Assembly: GCA_958430865.1 (NCBI GenBank)
Contig: CAUDNR010002190.1
Coordinates: 1-64,000 of the forward strand
DNA from: Entrophospora sp. SA101
Lineage: Eukaryota > Glomeromycota > Glomeromycetes > Entrophosporales > Entrophosporaceae
Direction of reading: 5' to 3'
Length of the DNA stretch: 64,000 nucleotides
Shown piece after piece: positions 20,247 to 33,226 of the stretch; the stretch's first letter is position 1, and each line of letters begins with the position of its first letter. A program made the translations under genes and the position numbers. Below the pieces are notes generated by a model. The model worked only from the letters and a program-made list of their open reading frames with translations. It did no database searches and was not told where the DNA came from.

Positions 20247-23200
20247 TCATTGAATATTATTGTTGTTGTCATTAATAGCATGATTTCTTAATTGTCTAAA
20301 ATAAATTAACCATGCAAGGAAGAAACAGCAAAATAATATAATAAATATGTCTAATGAAATAAGTAAATCGTCATCATCTTCTTCTTCTGTAGCAAAAGAA
20401 GAAAATGGCGATTCATCAAAATCATCATCATCACCGCCATATCTATGTGCTTTATATTTTTCTATTAATTTTTCGCCTTCTGGTCCAATAAGATCCCAAT
20501 CTTTACGAGTATGTTTTATATCATTATTAGGATTAGAATTGTCGTTGGTAGAAGTCAATGAAGAAGAAGGAGAAGCAATTGGTAAATGAGGAGAAGAGAG
20601 GAAGATTGTTTCAATTGAATTATTATTACCACCGTTATCTGTTTCATCATCCTTTTTTTCTTTATTATTTGATGTTTTTCCTATTTTTTGGCCATTGTCA
20701 ACAATTTCGTTATTGTTATCATTATCATTGTTTTTATTATTGGTATTGTCTTCCTTGTCTATTATTTTATTGTTATTAACATTATTATTATTACCACTAA
20801 AATATTCCCATAATCTTTTAATATGTAAATTGATTAAAGATAATGTTGTTGGTAAATAACCATCGGGATTTGTTGCTAATGATCGATCATACCATTTTTT
20901 AGCAAGATGAAAATCCTAAATTTATTATTTTGTTAATTATATTTTTATTTTTGCTTATTGTTTACTTTTAAGAAAGAAGCTCCTAGTACCTTAAAAACAC
21001 CAATTCCATTTTCATACATCCAACCAAGGTTCCACATGGCCATAGCACTAAATTGAACTTCAGCAGCTATTTGATAACAAGTGGCAGCTTTAACAAAATC
21101 AACTTCAGTTCCTAAACCTTTAAAATAATAGTCGCCCATTTTTACTCTTGCATCAATATTTCCTTGATTTGCAGATCTTGTCCAGTAAATTAAAGCTAAT
21201 CGTTCTTGAACAGGATCATTGATTTTTGAATTTATTTGTGGCAGATACCACCACATTGACTTGTCTTTTATGTTGATTGAATTAAAATTAAAAAATTTTT
21301 TTAAAAAAAAAAAACAACAAAAAAAAAATAAGCTAATGACAAAAAACAAACCCCTATCTAGTAGCCAAGCAACATTTGATTGTGCAATTTCATATCCTCT
21401 TTCAGATGCTAATAAATAATGAATAAATGCACTTTCTTTATCACCAGATAAATATGCTTTATAAGCTTCAGGAAACGTTGAATACAACCAGTCACCATTT
21501 TCTACAACCTTTTTATACAACTAAAAAAAATAATAGTGAATATAAAAAATTTTTTTTAAACAAAAAAATTTATTCATGATAATTACAGTCACGGCCGTTG
21601 AACAAGATGGATTAGTACCGAAACCATTTGTAGACAATTCAGCTAAATAATAAACGGCAAGTAGATGATTTGATTGATCTGCCGCCTCTTGGAAGCAATC
21701 ATATGCTAATTTGAATTCTCCTTTTTGAACTTGAAAAATTAAAAATAAAATAATTAATAAGTATTTATTTGAAAAAGTAATATTGAAATTAGTTAAATAT
21801 ACGTTGACAAGTACAAAATATTAAGCCCAAATTAGCCGAAGCATCAGGATAATCTAATTTGGCTGCGAGTTTAAACAAATTCATTGCATTTTCATAACTC
21901 TAACATAATTAGAAATGAATTAATTAATATAATCGTTATTTTTTCTTTTTTAAAAATCAAACTATACCTTTTGAACTTCAACACCGTTCATATGCATCAA
22001 ACCAAGTCCGTTTAGTGCAGTAGGATTAGAAAGTTTAACACCTCTAAGAAACCATTTCAAGGCGGTTCGATTATTTTGTTCAACGCCTTCACCTCTCAAA
22101 TACATTTGACCTAATATTCCAGCTGCTTGACCAGCTGCTTGGACAACTTCTAGATTAGTTGTAGGAGGAGATGATGTTGGTGAAGATAATGAATATGATA
22201 AGATTGGATCATTTAACATTGAAGCACCTGACGACGACGATGATGATGACTTCCAATATTGATTTGCAGCAAGTTTTAAATATTTTAATGCCAATTCAAA
22301 ATTTTGAGAAATACTTCTAGTTCCTTGATAAAATAATTGGCCTAAACCTATCTGTTGTATAAATATATATATATTGATCATTTACACTAATATATTTTTT
22401 TATAAATAGATTGATTGAAATTACCTGAGCATTGATATCACCTTTATTGGCCATGTATTGATAATATTCTAAAATATCATCCCAAACAGGTTGATTAATT
22501 AATTTAGAAGGTGAACTAGCACTTGCGCCATATCCATAAATACCACCATTCTCGTCATATAATCTAATTTTTTTTGGAGGAAGTTGACGACCACCAATTG
22601 GTCCTGATTTATAATATTCAATAGCTATAAAAATGGGTAGATAATGTCGATTATTGTGATTTTAATTTGTATAAATTATCTTCCTTTACTATATAATTAA
22701 TTGAAAGTTTACCTTTGTCAGCAACACGTTTATAATAAAACAAAGAATCTTCACAACTTTTTGGTACGCCAATTCCCATTAAATAACGATATGCCAAAGT
22801 CATTTCAGCAGCAGTATCGTGACCAGATGCGGCAAATTTATGGTACAATAATGCCTGATCGATTAATTATAAAGGAGATATTGTGATTATAAATGTAAGC
22901 TATATATGTATCTGTTGATATCCTAAAAATCTTTTCAAACCAATAAATTTCGACACAAATATACACAATACCTTTACTTGATCTCTTTCAACCACATCAT
23001 CAATTCCAGTTGCATACATAAAACCAATCATTTGTTGGGCAGTTGAATTACCAGATCTATTTGCTAATTCTTGATAATAATTAAAAGCTGCTGTAAGATT
23101 ACGAGGATATGTATATTTTCCATACTAATAAAAAAATAAAGTTGTTAAATATTTTATCATGAATTACTCAAGTAAAAAAAAGTAAAGAAACACTTGCAAA

Positions 23201-23858
23201 GTTCATGTCTGCCAAAGTATACAAAGCATCATCATGGCCAAACTCAAAAGCAGCTTTTTCTAATAATAGTTCTATGACTTTTAATAATTCTTTTATTATA
23301 TTATTGGTTGCTAGTTGCTTTCCCATATTTTGAAATTCTAAAGATGGTGATGATTGTGGTAGATTTATTTTAAATATAAAATAAATGGTTTTAGAAAAAT
23401 ACTTGTAGAAAATATTGAAAATATTAAGATCTGAATTGTCATCGCTAATGTTAGTAGTAGTATATGTTTTTTCTCTTGATGATAATAATCCCTTTATTGA
23501 ATATAGTAGTGTCGATGCTGTTTGATATAATTCATCAGCTATCCAAATGTAAAAATGGAATAGATGGTGAGGGCTTAGAATTAATCATTTAATGTATCAA
23601 TGAGTCAACCAATTCATTATTTATTTATTTTAACATACCATTGATTTGATGATCATTATTGTAAGAATTATATTTAACATTATTTGATATTGATGATTGA
23701 ATCGAAGGTGTATTTGTGCTTTGAGACGCTTCACTAGTAGGGGTTGCCGCTTCAACTTGAACAAATATATAATAATTAATCACATAAAATGTAATGTAGA
23801 AAATAAGTAAAAATTTTTTGCACATTTCTCTCTTATTATTATTATTACTGTTGCTCAT
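20247..23858 (-). CDS. SEL1L/HRD3-type ERAD adaptor, copy 2
   Basis: Exact inverted copy of the gene at 8037-11648. Exons: 23639-23858, 23198-23538, 22972-23124, 22713-22854, 22425-22624, 21968-22351, 21815-21899, 21587-21729, 21352-21520, 20990-21264, 20247-20915. All splice sites, the GC donor and the stop-free intron are the same. The broken C-terminal extension follows at 20117-20246. No coding difference from copy 1 was noticed by eye. Confidence 0.9.
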
Positions 23859-24612
23859 AAAGATTAATAATATATATTACATAATTCTTCAACTTGTAGA
23901 AGAATGATTATTCAAGCAAAATTTTCCACGTTGTCACATGTATAGCTACATTGTAAAACTTTACACAGTATCTAACACGTGATTTACCGAAATAACATAG
24001 TAAAAAATGTAGCTTTTTGGAATCAAGATCCATTGATTAAAACTTATATAAAAGTAAAAGGTATCATCATCAAATCTCATTTTTTAAATAATGGGAATAA
24101 TGTTCCATGTCGCAATCCAAAAAAGGAAAAAAAAATGGTCGTAAAGACGGTTGCAACCAGTGGTTGCAATCATTTTTATATGACGCAACCATCATCAAAA
24201 GTTGCAGCCGGTATCCTTAAATGGGAACCATCTATTCTGTCAAAATTTAATGCTCATAGCTTTTAAAGTGGATCTACCAGGATGACAAAAATAAATTTTC
24301 TAGCATTGAGCACATGACTTCAATTATAATTGCCCAGCCAGGCTCTGCTTTAAATTGGGGAAAAATTTTTTTAAGGGTAGAATTCATCGACGTCATACTT
24401 TATTATAGAATATATGGGCTACTTTTTACACAAACTTGAGTTCGTTTATTGAACAATATTTACAAAATAGTTTATTATTTCCTGCATAATAATCTTCTTT
24501 ATAACAGACTAAAATTCCGAAAATTTTAAAAAATTTCAAATGATTCTATGTTTTAACAATATTTGTGCTTCTAATAAAAAATCTTTTTTTTAAGTTCTGA
24601 AACATATGCATA
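23859..24612. promoter_or_regulatory. SEL1L/HRD3 upstream region, copy 2
   Basis: Inverted equivalent of 7283-8036, with the E-box CACGTG at 23976-23981. Confidence 0.35.
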
Positions 24613-24728
24613 CAGTTAAACCTCGCTTCAACGAATCTATTTAAAATCACGTTTCAACGAGTTTTATATGATTTTAAAAATTCGCGATGCGAGTTTAATT
24701 ATAATTCGTCGAAACGATGCTTAACTGT
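24613..24728. mobile_element. 116 bp pogo-like MITE, copy 2
   Basis: Same element and TA flanks as 7167-7282. Confidence 0.75.
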
Positions 24729-24796
24729 ATAAAATATTTGTGGAGAAAAACGCAATGCAAAACGTTTAAAAAATATTTATTGTTATCAAGTTGAGC

Positions 24797-24901
24797 TATA
24801 GTTTCTATTCGCAATGCAAATTCTTATTCGAATTATTCGTTTATTCGTTTTATTCAAATACAATAAATAATTCAAATAAACTTGTTCAAATAGAAACTAT
24901 A
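24797..24901. mobile_element. 105 bp inverted-repeat element, copy 2
   Basis: Same element as 6994-7098. Confidence 0.55.
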
Positions 24902-25064
24902 AGTTGATTCAGGCCCGAGTTAAACTTGAATTTTTCAAGTTCGGGTTGAAATCAAGAGAATATGCTCTTAAATTATTTTTTAGGTAATGGGTTGCAAAAA
25001 TAAAAACATTATGAAATAGTATATAGCATCAAATCGAGCTGGCTCGGCTCGTCCAGAGCTTTGA

Positions 25065-25579
25065 TTAAACACATAAAATGTCATCTTGGAACAAAAACTT
25101 TCAATTGTGAATATCCGGGATGTACAAAGTAGTAACACACAAGACATCATTTTGGAATGCTTAAAAGATTTTTACTAAATTTGAACTCAATATAGGATTC
25201 ATTAAAATTTGGTTGCATAATAATGATAATGAATTGTTAAGTAATTTTTGTGTATGGATATTTAATTAATCAAATGCTTGTTATATTATTGATAAATTAA
25301 TACTGTTGACAATGTTAGAGAAACCAATGTTCCTGTATTAGAAGAACTTATTTAACCTATCTAATGCTATGCCAGTTGATAAATTTTTAAATAATCCAGA
25401 AGAAGGGATGGTTAATGGGGTTCTGATAATGATAAAATTACTGAGGGTCTTGTGAAAGCATTTAAAAAACAATTGGAAGTGCCTACTGAAGGATCAATTC
25501 TGATACCTGTAAAACAATTCGGTCTTATGCGGATCGGTTAGCTTTTTTAAAAAGTCATCGAAAGAGAGATTTAGAATAA
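25065..25579 (+). pseudogene. decayed coding relic, copy 2
   Basis: Inverted copy of 6316-6830. It is easiest to read here on the + strand: zinc-finger-like start, then several broken frames, ending in a TAA at 25577-25579. One base (25337, T) differs from copies 1, 3, 4 and 5. Confidence 0.4.
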
Positions 25580-26463
25580 TAATATTATTATTAATATGAT
25601 ATTAATATCTAAATGACCCGTTCAAACGCTAAACTATCGGTTTTGACAATTGATACTTAACCTTTTGCACTTTGCCTTTGAAACGCTCAAAAACAGTCAA
25701 GTAAGCACGACTTGCGTACTATGTAAAAAATTTCTCATAAAAATTTACAATAGTTGACATTCAAAATAAATTTGTTGCTCGAACGCAATTCGTCACGAAA
25801 TCCCCAAAAGTTGTCGAGTGGACAAGCCTCACGTGAAAGTACAAATTGGAAATTGTCGAATTTTTAAAAGGCGTTTCCCTTCGTTAACTTGGGCTATAAA
25901 AAACATTTTGAGCTTTGTTTCGCCTAAATAATACTTTTGATGATTCTTTTGCTTTTCGTTTGCACATTTTATTAAACTAAATTTATGGATTATTGTTTTT
26001 AATAATATTTATATTGTATTCGTTCAATCCTCTGAAATTGATGTAATTGTTTTTGTGAGCGGGAAATCATATCGTCAATTGTTATCATTATTAATTCCGT
26101 CACATCTGACAAAGTTGACGAAATGGTAAATGTGACGAAAAGGTGAAAATTATGACAATATAATTAATTAGAAATAATAAATTTAGTATGTGCTCTTAAA
26201 TTTATATCGTGACTTGTTCATTAAGATTCCTTATTGAAATGCCAGATTTGTAAATGCTGGCTCAAATATAGGGTTTCTATTAGAATAAGGTTTATTTAAA
26301 TTATTCGTTTTATTCGTTAAGAATCTTATTCGAATAAAATGAATAAACTAATACTAATACTAATAATTCGAATAAAACCGATAATTCGAATAAAATTAAT
26401 AAAATTTGATAATTCGAATAAAATCAATTAAAAATTCGAATAAAATTAAGGATTAATATTAAT

Positions 26464-26499
<36 letters not shown>

Positions 26500-27354
26500 T
26501 CGAATATCATATAGTGATAATAATAATAAACAATAGCAACTGACTTTTTATTTTATTTTCTTAAGCCATAGTAATAATATTGATTATAAACACAAAATAG
26601 TTTTACAAATGGGTTAAAACCCTTAACAATAAAAATAAAAATCATATAGAATTTGTTGCATCAAGCTGTGAATTAATATTTTACATTTTATAAACGAATA
26701 ATTCGAGTAGACAGATAAAACGATAATTCTAATAAGAATTTGTATTACACTACTCAAATGTCAATGATAATTTGTCCTCCACTGGGAAGATCGGTATCCA
26801 CATTTTACCAAAAAGCCTGTTAATATTAAAATTTTCAAAGCTCATTTTCTGCTAAATGTTCGTAAATTTTCAATATGGAGAAACGTCAGCATTTGCAAAT
26901 TACTTTATTGTATTTGAAATACATCTCACTTTCTTTAGAGCAGAAAATGATTATTGTAGTGAAGCTAATGAAATTGAAAGTTATTTATTAGGGTCCCCAA
27001 CATGATGTTTTCCCAACAACTCATTTCATTGACTAACTGACCACTTTATACAAATTAAATCGAGGCTAGTTTTATTAATTGCACTTTAGAAAACACACTG
27101 TCGGAAAACGGTTGACTAAATGTCAGTCAATCATTTCGGTGACGGATATCTGCATCACTAATTATGACACTGTATATATAACAATGTATATTCTGATAAA
27201 CAACACCCATTCTTTAATGGTTGTTTCTATCAATGCTAAGGATACGTAAAATTTTTATTTGATCTCAAATATGAAATAATTTTATGTCTTCATCATAAAG
27301 AATTTAATTTTGCTTACAAGATAGGTTTTTCCCAGCTCAGCAAACCATCAACTT
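25580..27354. other. AT-rich non-coding stretch, copy 2
   Basis: Inverted equivalent of 4541-6315, with the (TAA)n tract near 26451-26501. Confidence 0.6.
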
Positions 27355-27549
27355 CTACCAATAACATCTACCACAGTCCCGCTTAGGTTTTTTAACAATA
27401 GATAAATATAATATATATTGAACAGATTCAAGACAAAATTTATAATCAAGTAAATCTTTTTCTTTGTTTTCAATATTTCTTTGATTTTTTTGCAACGGGT
27501 AAATGTGTGTATAATAAACAGCAATTAAATCTTTATTTAATTTATTCAA
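27355..27549 (-). other. weak 64-codon open frame, copy 2
   Basis: Same TTG-start frame as 4346-4540. No support for translation. Confidence 0.15.
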
Positions 27550-27691
27550 CTTGCACTTTTTTATACTAAAGGTTTGATTTATATATTTAATTGAATCATT
27601 AATTACATTGAATAGTTAATTATATTGAATAATTAAATATCAAAATCAAACCTGTTTTCACTTTTATTTGATTCTTCAAAATTTTTCAGCT

Positions 27692-27839
27692 TAGTAGGTA
27701 ACAGTATAACGTAAGTAGGTAACAGTATATATATACTGTTACCTACTTACGTTATACTGTTACCTACTTACGTTAGACTGTTACCTACTTATGATTAGAC
27801 TGTTACCTACTTATAGGTATATTGCTACCTACTTATTTT
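27692..27839. repeat. 20 bp array and 76 bp palindrome, copy 2
   Basis: The palindrome is at 27693-27768, identical to that of copy 1. Confidence 0.85.
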
Positions 27840-28094
27840 ATAGCTACTCATTTTGACCTCTAATAAGCTTGTTATTTGCTTCCTTTTAATGATTTGATGA
27901 TATGTAGATCGCATTTATATTGCCATTTAAGAGCTACTGAGACATGTGCCAGTGTGGCATGTGTTTTGCTTTTGCCTCGTCATTCGTATGCTGGTTTGAT
28001 GATTGTGGCCGATTTCTACTATTAGGCTACATGGGTAAAAAATATATCTGACGATGCATTCAGCCATATATCGTCATTTGTGGGCCCGTTGTGA

Positions 28095-28385
28095 GGGCTA
28101 TGTCCGAACCTGGCACGTAGTGCCTTAGCTTTCTGGTTAATTCCTCAATTAGGGCCAGAGTTGAGGCATGTAGTGCCGAAATAGTATTCGTGACCTGGCT
28201 TTGTATGATGTGTTCGAATATCAATTAAGAATGAGGCACGTAGTGCCGAATTGTTAACTGTTATAATGCATTCAAATATCACCCAATGATGAGGCACGTA
28301 GTGCCGAATTGTTATCATGTCTGGTAATATACCAAAGCATCCGATGATGAGGCACATAGTGCCGAATTGTTATCCCTACTTGGTA
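28095..28385. repeat. hairpin satellite, diverged form, copy 2
   Basis: GGCACGTAGTGCC cores recur at a 58-59 bp spacing (about 28233, 28292 and 28350) rather than 46 bp, with different spacer sequence. The block identity with copy 1 starts to show substitutions from ~27940 onwards. Confidence 0.75.
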
Positions 28386-28448
28386 ATACGTAAAAGCACA
28401 ATTTTTTCTTACCTCTTTCCTTATATTATTCTACCTTTACGTATTACC
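28382..28448. repeat. 67 bp foldback
   Basis: GGTAATACGTAAA (28382-28394) and its exact complement TTTACGTATTACC (28436-28448) enclose a pyrimidine-rich loop. Confidence 0.65.
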
Positions 28449-28987
28449 GCGAGTATGCTATGTTTTTCGATTCTAGAACTCTTTCTCGCATAGTTAGTGC
28501 CTTCGAGTACTTTCACATCGTGTCAAAAAATTGGATTACATTTTTGATAACCTTTGTATATTACTGAATTGACATAAAGTACTAAAATCATGTGACACAA
28601 AAAACTGTAACGCAATCAATCATTTTGATTCATAGTAATATCATGTAACGTGACCACTTACATGGAATTTTACCATTCATCTCAACTAGGTAGGTATGTA
28701 AATCAGATGACGACAACCCGCAACCCAAAAACTCTCTTTGATAAGTATTTGGTTGCCCATCCAAAATTGCATGACACAAAAAACCCCTTTATATGATCCA
28801 GGTATTGGAATATTAATTTTTGATTTGAATTTTTCTGCATACTCATTGTAAGAGGCGACAAAAAAACCCCTACCTGAGATGAATAACTAGTTAAATGTAG
28901 CAATCTCTCTCCTACAGAAATTACTACTATAACTAGATGATATTGTCTTAGTACCTTATGCTTGCTTTATTGAAAGATTTATAACAA
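28449..28987. other. spacer with conserved 3' flank of helicase-like gene
   Basis: 28449-28760 is spacer with repeated TGTGACACAAAAA-like motifs (28511, 28588 and 28768). About 28765-28987 matches the 3' flank that follows the helicase tail at 2682, 51780-51960 and 59167. Confidence 0.5.
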
Positions 28988-29115
28988 TTACGCATATTCA
29001 ATGAAGGCTAAAGATTTATTTTTCAGCTCTTTTTTATGCGGAGTAGTAGGAACTTTCATTTTAGCCTCAAAGTTTCGTTTATATTCCAAGAAATCAGCTT
29101 CACTCCGGTCCCGTT
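28988..29115 (-). pseudogene. 3' fragment of helicase-like gene, copy 2 flank
   Basis: Reads SEADFLEYKRNFEAK, VPTTPHKKELK and SLAFIEYA, then a stop at 28988-28990. Upstream the frame is replaced abruptly by the TTCGTCGAA array, so the gene is truncated exactly at the array edge. Confidence 0.7.
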
Positions 29116-29117
29116 TA

Positions 29118-29362
29118 CTTCGTCGAAAATTATTTCGTCGACAATCATTTCGTCGAAAGTCATTTCGTCGAAAGTTCATTTCGTCGAAAGTTCATTTCGT
29201 CGAAAGTTCATTTCGTCGAAAGTTCATTTTGCCGAAAGTTCATTTTGCCGAAAGTTCATTTTGCCGAAAGTTTATTTCGCCGAAAGTTCATTTCGTCGAA
29301 AGTTCATTTCGTCGAAAATTATTTCGTCGACAGTTCATTTCGTCGAAAATTATTTCGTCGGC
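29118..29362. repeat. 16 bp tandem array (TTTCGTCGAAAG)
   Basis: Units of TTCATTTCGTCGAAAG with variants TTTTGCCGAAAG and TTATTTCGTCGAC. Each core TTCG-T-CGAA is an odd-length palindrome. Long open frames across it are a consequence of the repeat and are not genes. Confidence 0.85.
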
Positions 29363-30167
29363 TTATGTATCGTACTAATGATAAATGAGGTGATGATAGT
29401 GATGGCAACAGTATTGACATTGAATATTTTAGTATTGGTAATAATTATTGTTTTTTAGTAGAGTGTGTGTATCAGACAAATTGGTAATATTCCTTTCATG
29501 ATACATAAATTTGAGTTATTCGTATACTTGCAAACTAATTAGCACTCTGATTTTACCTGAATTTTCTGAATTCAATCAGGAATGTATAATATCTAATTAC
29601 AATCATACAAATGTAAATTATACTAATAATAAATAAATTAAATGGTTACGCTAAATCATTAAATCGAAAATTAGTTTTTGAAATTATTAAAATCGTATGA
29701 TTACATGGGTCTGACAAGCTGTTTCTCAAAATTCAAACTATTTTGTCGAGTTGGGTTTTTCAACATTTTTTATACAGAGGTAGGTATATTAGACCAGAAA
29801 CCAAGCCATCAGACGAATTTTTTTGTACTTTAATTACAAAAGTATAATAATAATATCGTGTTAAATAAAAATTTTTGTCAATTTTTGGCTAGCATCATAA
29901 TTATGCATGCTCTATAACTTGTTTTTTAAAAAAACAATAATAATAAATTTTTTTTTGTTACATGCATTATTTATTTGATAATTTTAGTATTTAATTTTAA
30001 AATCAAATTGGTTATTGTTACCAATCACTTGCTAACTTGAAAAAGTATACAATATATCTGATTTTATTTAAACAATTAGAAATGTGTGTTTGTTTGTTGT
30101 ACATCAAGTTTTTTTTTCTTCCTTTATTCAATTGACAAAATAATCAAAATAGGCTTCGGGTCATTTT
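29363..30167. other. AT-rich spacer
   Basis: No gene seen. A diverged piece of the 170 bp repeat lies near 29994-30050. Confidence 0.5.
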
Positions 30168-30505
30168 TAATTTCTAAAATTTTTGCACATTTTTAATTTG
30201 TAATATAAGGAATTTGGCAAAAACCCACTTTGTACAAAGATGGGTTTAAAAAATTTTAAAATCAACAATTAATTATTGTTACCAATCGCTTGATACTCGG
30301 AAAGAGTATGGTTTACTTGTTGTCTACATAACAATTTTAATTTCTAAATTTTGCGCATCTTTAATTTGCAATATAAAGGAATTTGGCGAAAACCCACTTT
30401 GTACAAAGATGGGTTTAAAAAATTTTAAAATCAACAATTGATTATTGTTACCAATCACTTGATACTCAGAAAGAGTATGGTTTACTTGTTGTCTACATGA
30501 CAATT
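30168..30505. repeat. two ~170 bp tandem units upstream of the MULE transposase
   Basis: The block starting TAATTTCTAAA at 30168 recurs at 30338. Both contain CCCACTTTGTACAAAGATGG and GAAAGAGTATGGTTTACTTG. A CTTTGTACAAAG palindrome lies in each unit. Confidence 0.75.
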
Positions 30506-30678
30506 TTTTCATTATAAATACAACTATAATTCGCAAAGACATCAGAATAAAATTTTCTAATTAATTAATTTGATAACTTTATCATAAATAATAACCTTAT
30601 CATAAATAAATAATAACTTTATCATAAATAATAACTATCATCACATATTTACTACCTTATTTACTACCTTTTTTAAAA

Positions 30679-32107
30679 ATGAATACTGTTTGTGAAATCG
30701 TTTCTTCTAATCGTGGCAAAGACAAAATTAATGTTCATGGTTTTATTATGTGCAAAGATAAAAATAATAACAATTCTTATTACTGGCGTTGTGAAAAACA
30801 TGATGCACTACAATGTAAAGGCCGAGCAGTTACCAAGTTTGTCGAAGGACAACATCGTCTCCAAAAAGTTACAGATCATAATCATGCTGCGGAGGCAAGC
30901 CGATTCAATGTTATAAGAACTGTCAATACTTTAAAAGAGAGAGGAAAAGAGACTAATGAACTACCTGCACAAATTATTCAAACCACAACTGCTAGTATCT
31001 CTCACGAAGCATATTTATACCTTCCATCTCGTGATGCACTTCGTCAAACAATTAATCGAATTAGGAGTTCTGATCTTCCTGTAGAACCAGAATCTTTAAA
31101 TGAACTTATTGTTCCTGAAGATTTGACAAAGACTCTAAGTGGATCAGACTTTTTGGTTAAAGATATTCTCCTGGATGAAGATAGAATATTGCTCTTTACA
31201 ACCATTGCTAATGTCCAATATCTGGAACGATCCCCTTTCTGGATTATGGATGGGACATTTAAAACAGTTCCAAATATATTTAGACAATTATATTCAATTC
31301 ATGGACGTGTTGGTAGAGATGAAAATTCACAAATAGTACCACTTGTCTATGCATTAATGTCCAGAAAATCGGAAGAATGTTATAGGGGTTTGTTTCAGGG
31401 ATTGGTTGATTTTGGTGATGAAAATGGTGTTCTTCTCCGGCCACAATTTATTTTGACTGATTTCAAACGAGCAGCCATCAATGCTGCTCGTAGAGAATTT
31501 GAAGGTGTTCAAAACAAGGGATGTTTATTTCATTTTGCTCAGAGCATTTACCGGAAAGTACAAAGTTCTGGACTTAGTGTTCAATATGGAACTGACGAAA
31601 ATTTCAGTTTAAAAATTAGACACATTCCTGCCTCCTGACGACATTCCTGCAGCATTTGATGAATTAAAGGATCATATTCCTCAAGAGGCTAACGAAATCG
31701 TAGAATGGTTCGAAGAGTACTATGTGCATGGTAGAACAAGACGCACATTAAGACATGGGAATGTAATTCGTGCAACACCATTATTTCCACCTGACTTCTG
31801 GTCAGTCGTTGATAATATCGATTATGCATTTCCACGAACTCAAAATTCTGTAGAGGCTTGGCATCGAAGATGGAGTGCCTTAGTAGGTACTGCACATTTA
31901 GGTGTTTACAAAATCATAAAGGAATTGCAGAAAGAACAAAATCGAGTTGAGCTTGATGTAGAATCGATTTTACGAGGAAGACCACAGCCTTTACAAAAAA
32001 AACAGGACCGTGAACGTGAAGCACGAATTCAGGTAGTGTTCAATGACCGTGATAATAGAACACTTATGGACTTTCTTCGGGGAATGGCTCATAGCATTTC
32101 ATTTTAG
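30679..32107 (+). pseudogene. FLYWCH/MULE-type transposase with one frameshift
   Basis: A Mutator-like (MULE) transposase that would cut and insert DNA. The frame from the ATG at 30679 has an N-terminal FLYWCH-type zinc-binding region (YWRCEKHDALQCKGRAVT and DHNHAAEA, residues ~34-75). The MULE DDE core follows: FWIMDGTFKTVPNIFRQLY, ILTDFKRAAINAARREF and CLFHFAQSIYRKVQ. The frame ends at 31638. The next frame, open from at least 31625, continues FLPPDDIPAAFDELKDHIP, EWFEEYYVHGRTRRTLR and NSVEAWHRRWSAL to a stop at 32107. One frame change near 31620-31630 thus splits an otherwise near-complete gene of ~470 codons. No clear terminal inverted repeats were found. Confidence 0.85.
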
Positions 32108-32573
32108 TATTGCTATTTTATTAAATACTGTACATTATTAATTGTATTTTTTTTTTAAAAATAAAAGACATTATTATTATGAATAATCAAAATTCAACCA
32201 ATTCTTTATTTTCTATTGATTTAGTTATCTACTATTATAAAATATTCCGATCAATACTATTCGTATGAATTATTTGTATTTGTATTCGTGTTACGTTTTG
32301 TCATATTTATTAATTATTAATTATTTCATAATGCGATATTTAACGTAAGAAAACGACTAAATTAAACTTTGAGTAATGTTGAACCAACAACGGGATGATA
32401 TGACAACAATGGAAAATTTACTAGAACATTCAAAAAAATCATTTTTTGTTTTATTAAATAAATTTGTCTCTTAAATTGGTCACGTTTACTTCATCAACAA
32501 TCATTTCGTGTTATATCAAGGTAGTTTCGAAGTTATATCGAGAGATATGGTCAAGAGAAGAGTTAGAAAGAGA
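32108..32573. other. spacer to assembly gap
   Basis: AT-rich. 32484-32515 resembles 29106-29150 in direct orientation (GTTTACTTCATCAACAATCA vs GTTTACTTCGTCG...ACAATCA). The MULE region thus sits between two related short sequences. Confidence 0.5.
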
Positions 32574-32583
32574 NNNNNNNNNN
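32574..32583. other. assembly gap (10 N)
   Basis: Ten N between the MULE flank of copy 2 and the truncated left edge of copy 3. Confidence 0.99.
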
Positions 32584-32741
32584 ACGCTTGTTACTCGAAT
32601 GCGAGGCAAAAGCAAAACACATGCCACACTGGCACATGTCTCAGTGGCTCTTAAATGGCAATATAAATGCGATCTACATATCATCAAATCATTAAAAGGA
32701 AGCAAATAACAAGCTTATTAGAGGTCAAAATGAGTAGCTAT

Positions 32742-32889
32742 AAAATAAGTAGGTAGCAATATACCTATAAGTAGGTAACAGTCTAATCATAAGTAGGTAA
32801 CAGTCTAACGTAAGTAGGTAACAGTATAACGTAAGTAGGTAACAGTATATATATACTGTTACCTACTTACGTTATACTGTTACCTACTA
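32742..32889. repeat. 20 bp array and 76 bp palindrome, copy 3
   Basis: The palindrome is at 32813-32888. The short flank to its left (32600-32660) matches the copy 2 variant rather than copies 1, 4 and 5. Confidence 0.85.
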
Positions 32890-33031
32890 AGCTGAAAAAT
32901 TTTGAAGAATCAAATAAAAGTGAAAACAGGTTTGATTTTGATATTTAATTATTCAATATAATTAACTATTCAATGTAATTAATGATTCAATTAAATATAT
33001 AAATCAAACCTTTAGTATAAAAAAGTGCAAG

Positions 33032-33226
33032 TTGAATAAATTAAATAAAGATTTAATTGCTGTTTATTATACACACATTTACCCGTTGCAAAAAAATCAA
33101 AGAAATATTGAAAACAAAGAAAAAGATTTACTTGATTATAAATTTTGTCTTGAATCTGTTCAATATATATTATATTTATCTATTGTTAAAAAACCTAAGC
33201 GGGACTGTGGTAGATGTTATTGGTAG
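33032..33226 (+). other. weak 64-codon open frame, copy 3
   Basis: Same TTG-start frame as 4346-4540. Confidence 0.15.

Noticed and set aside
29001..29458. Two long open frames (125 and 140 codons) on the + strand
   Set aside because: They are translations of the 16 bp tandem array and change frame with each repeat variant. No protein character.
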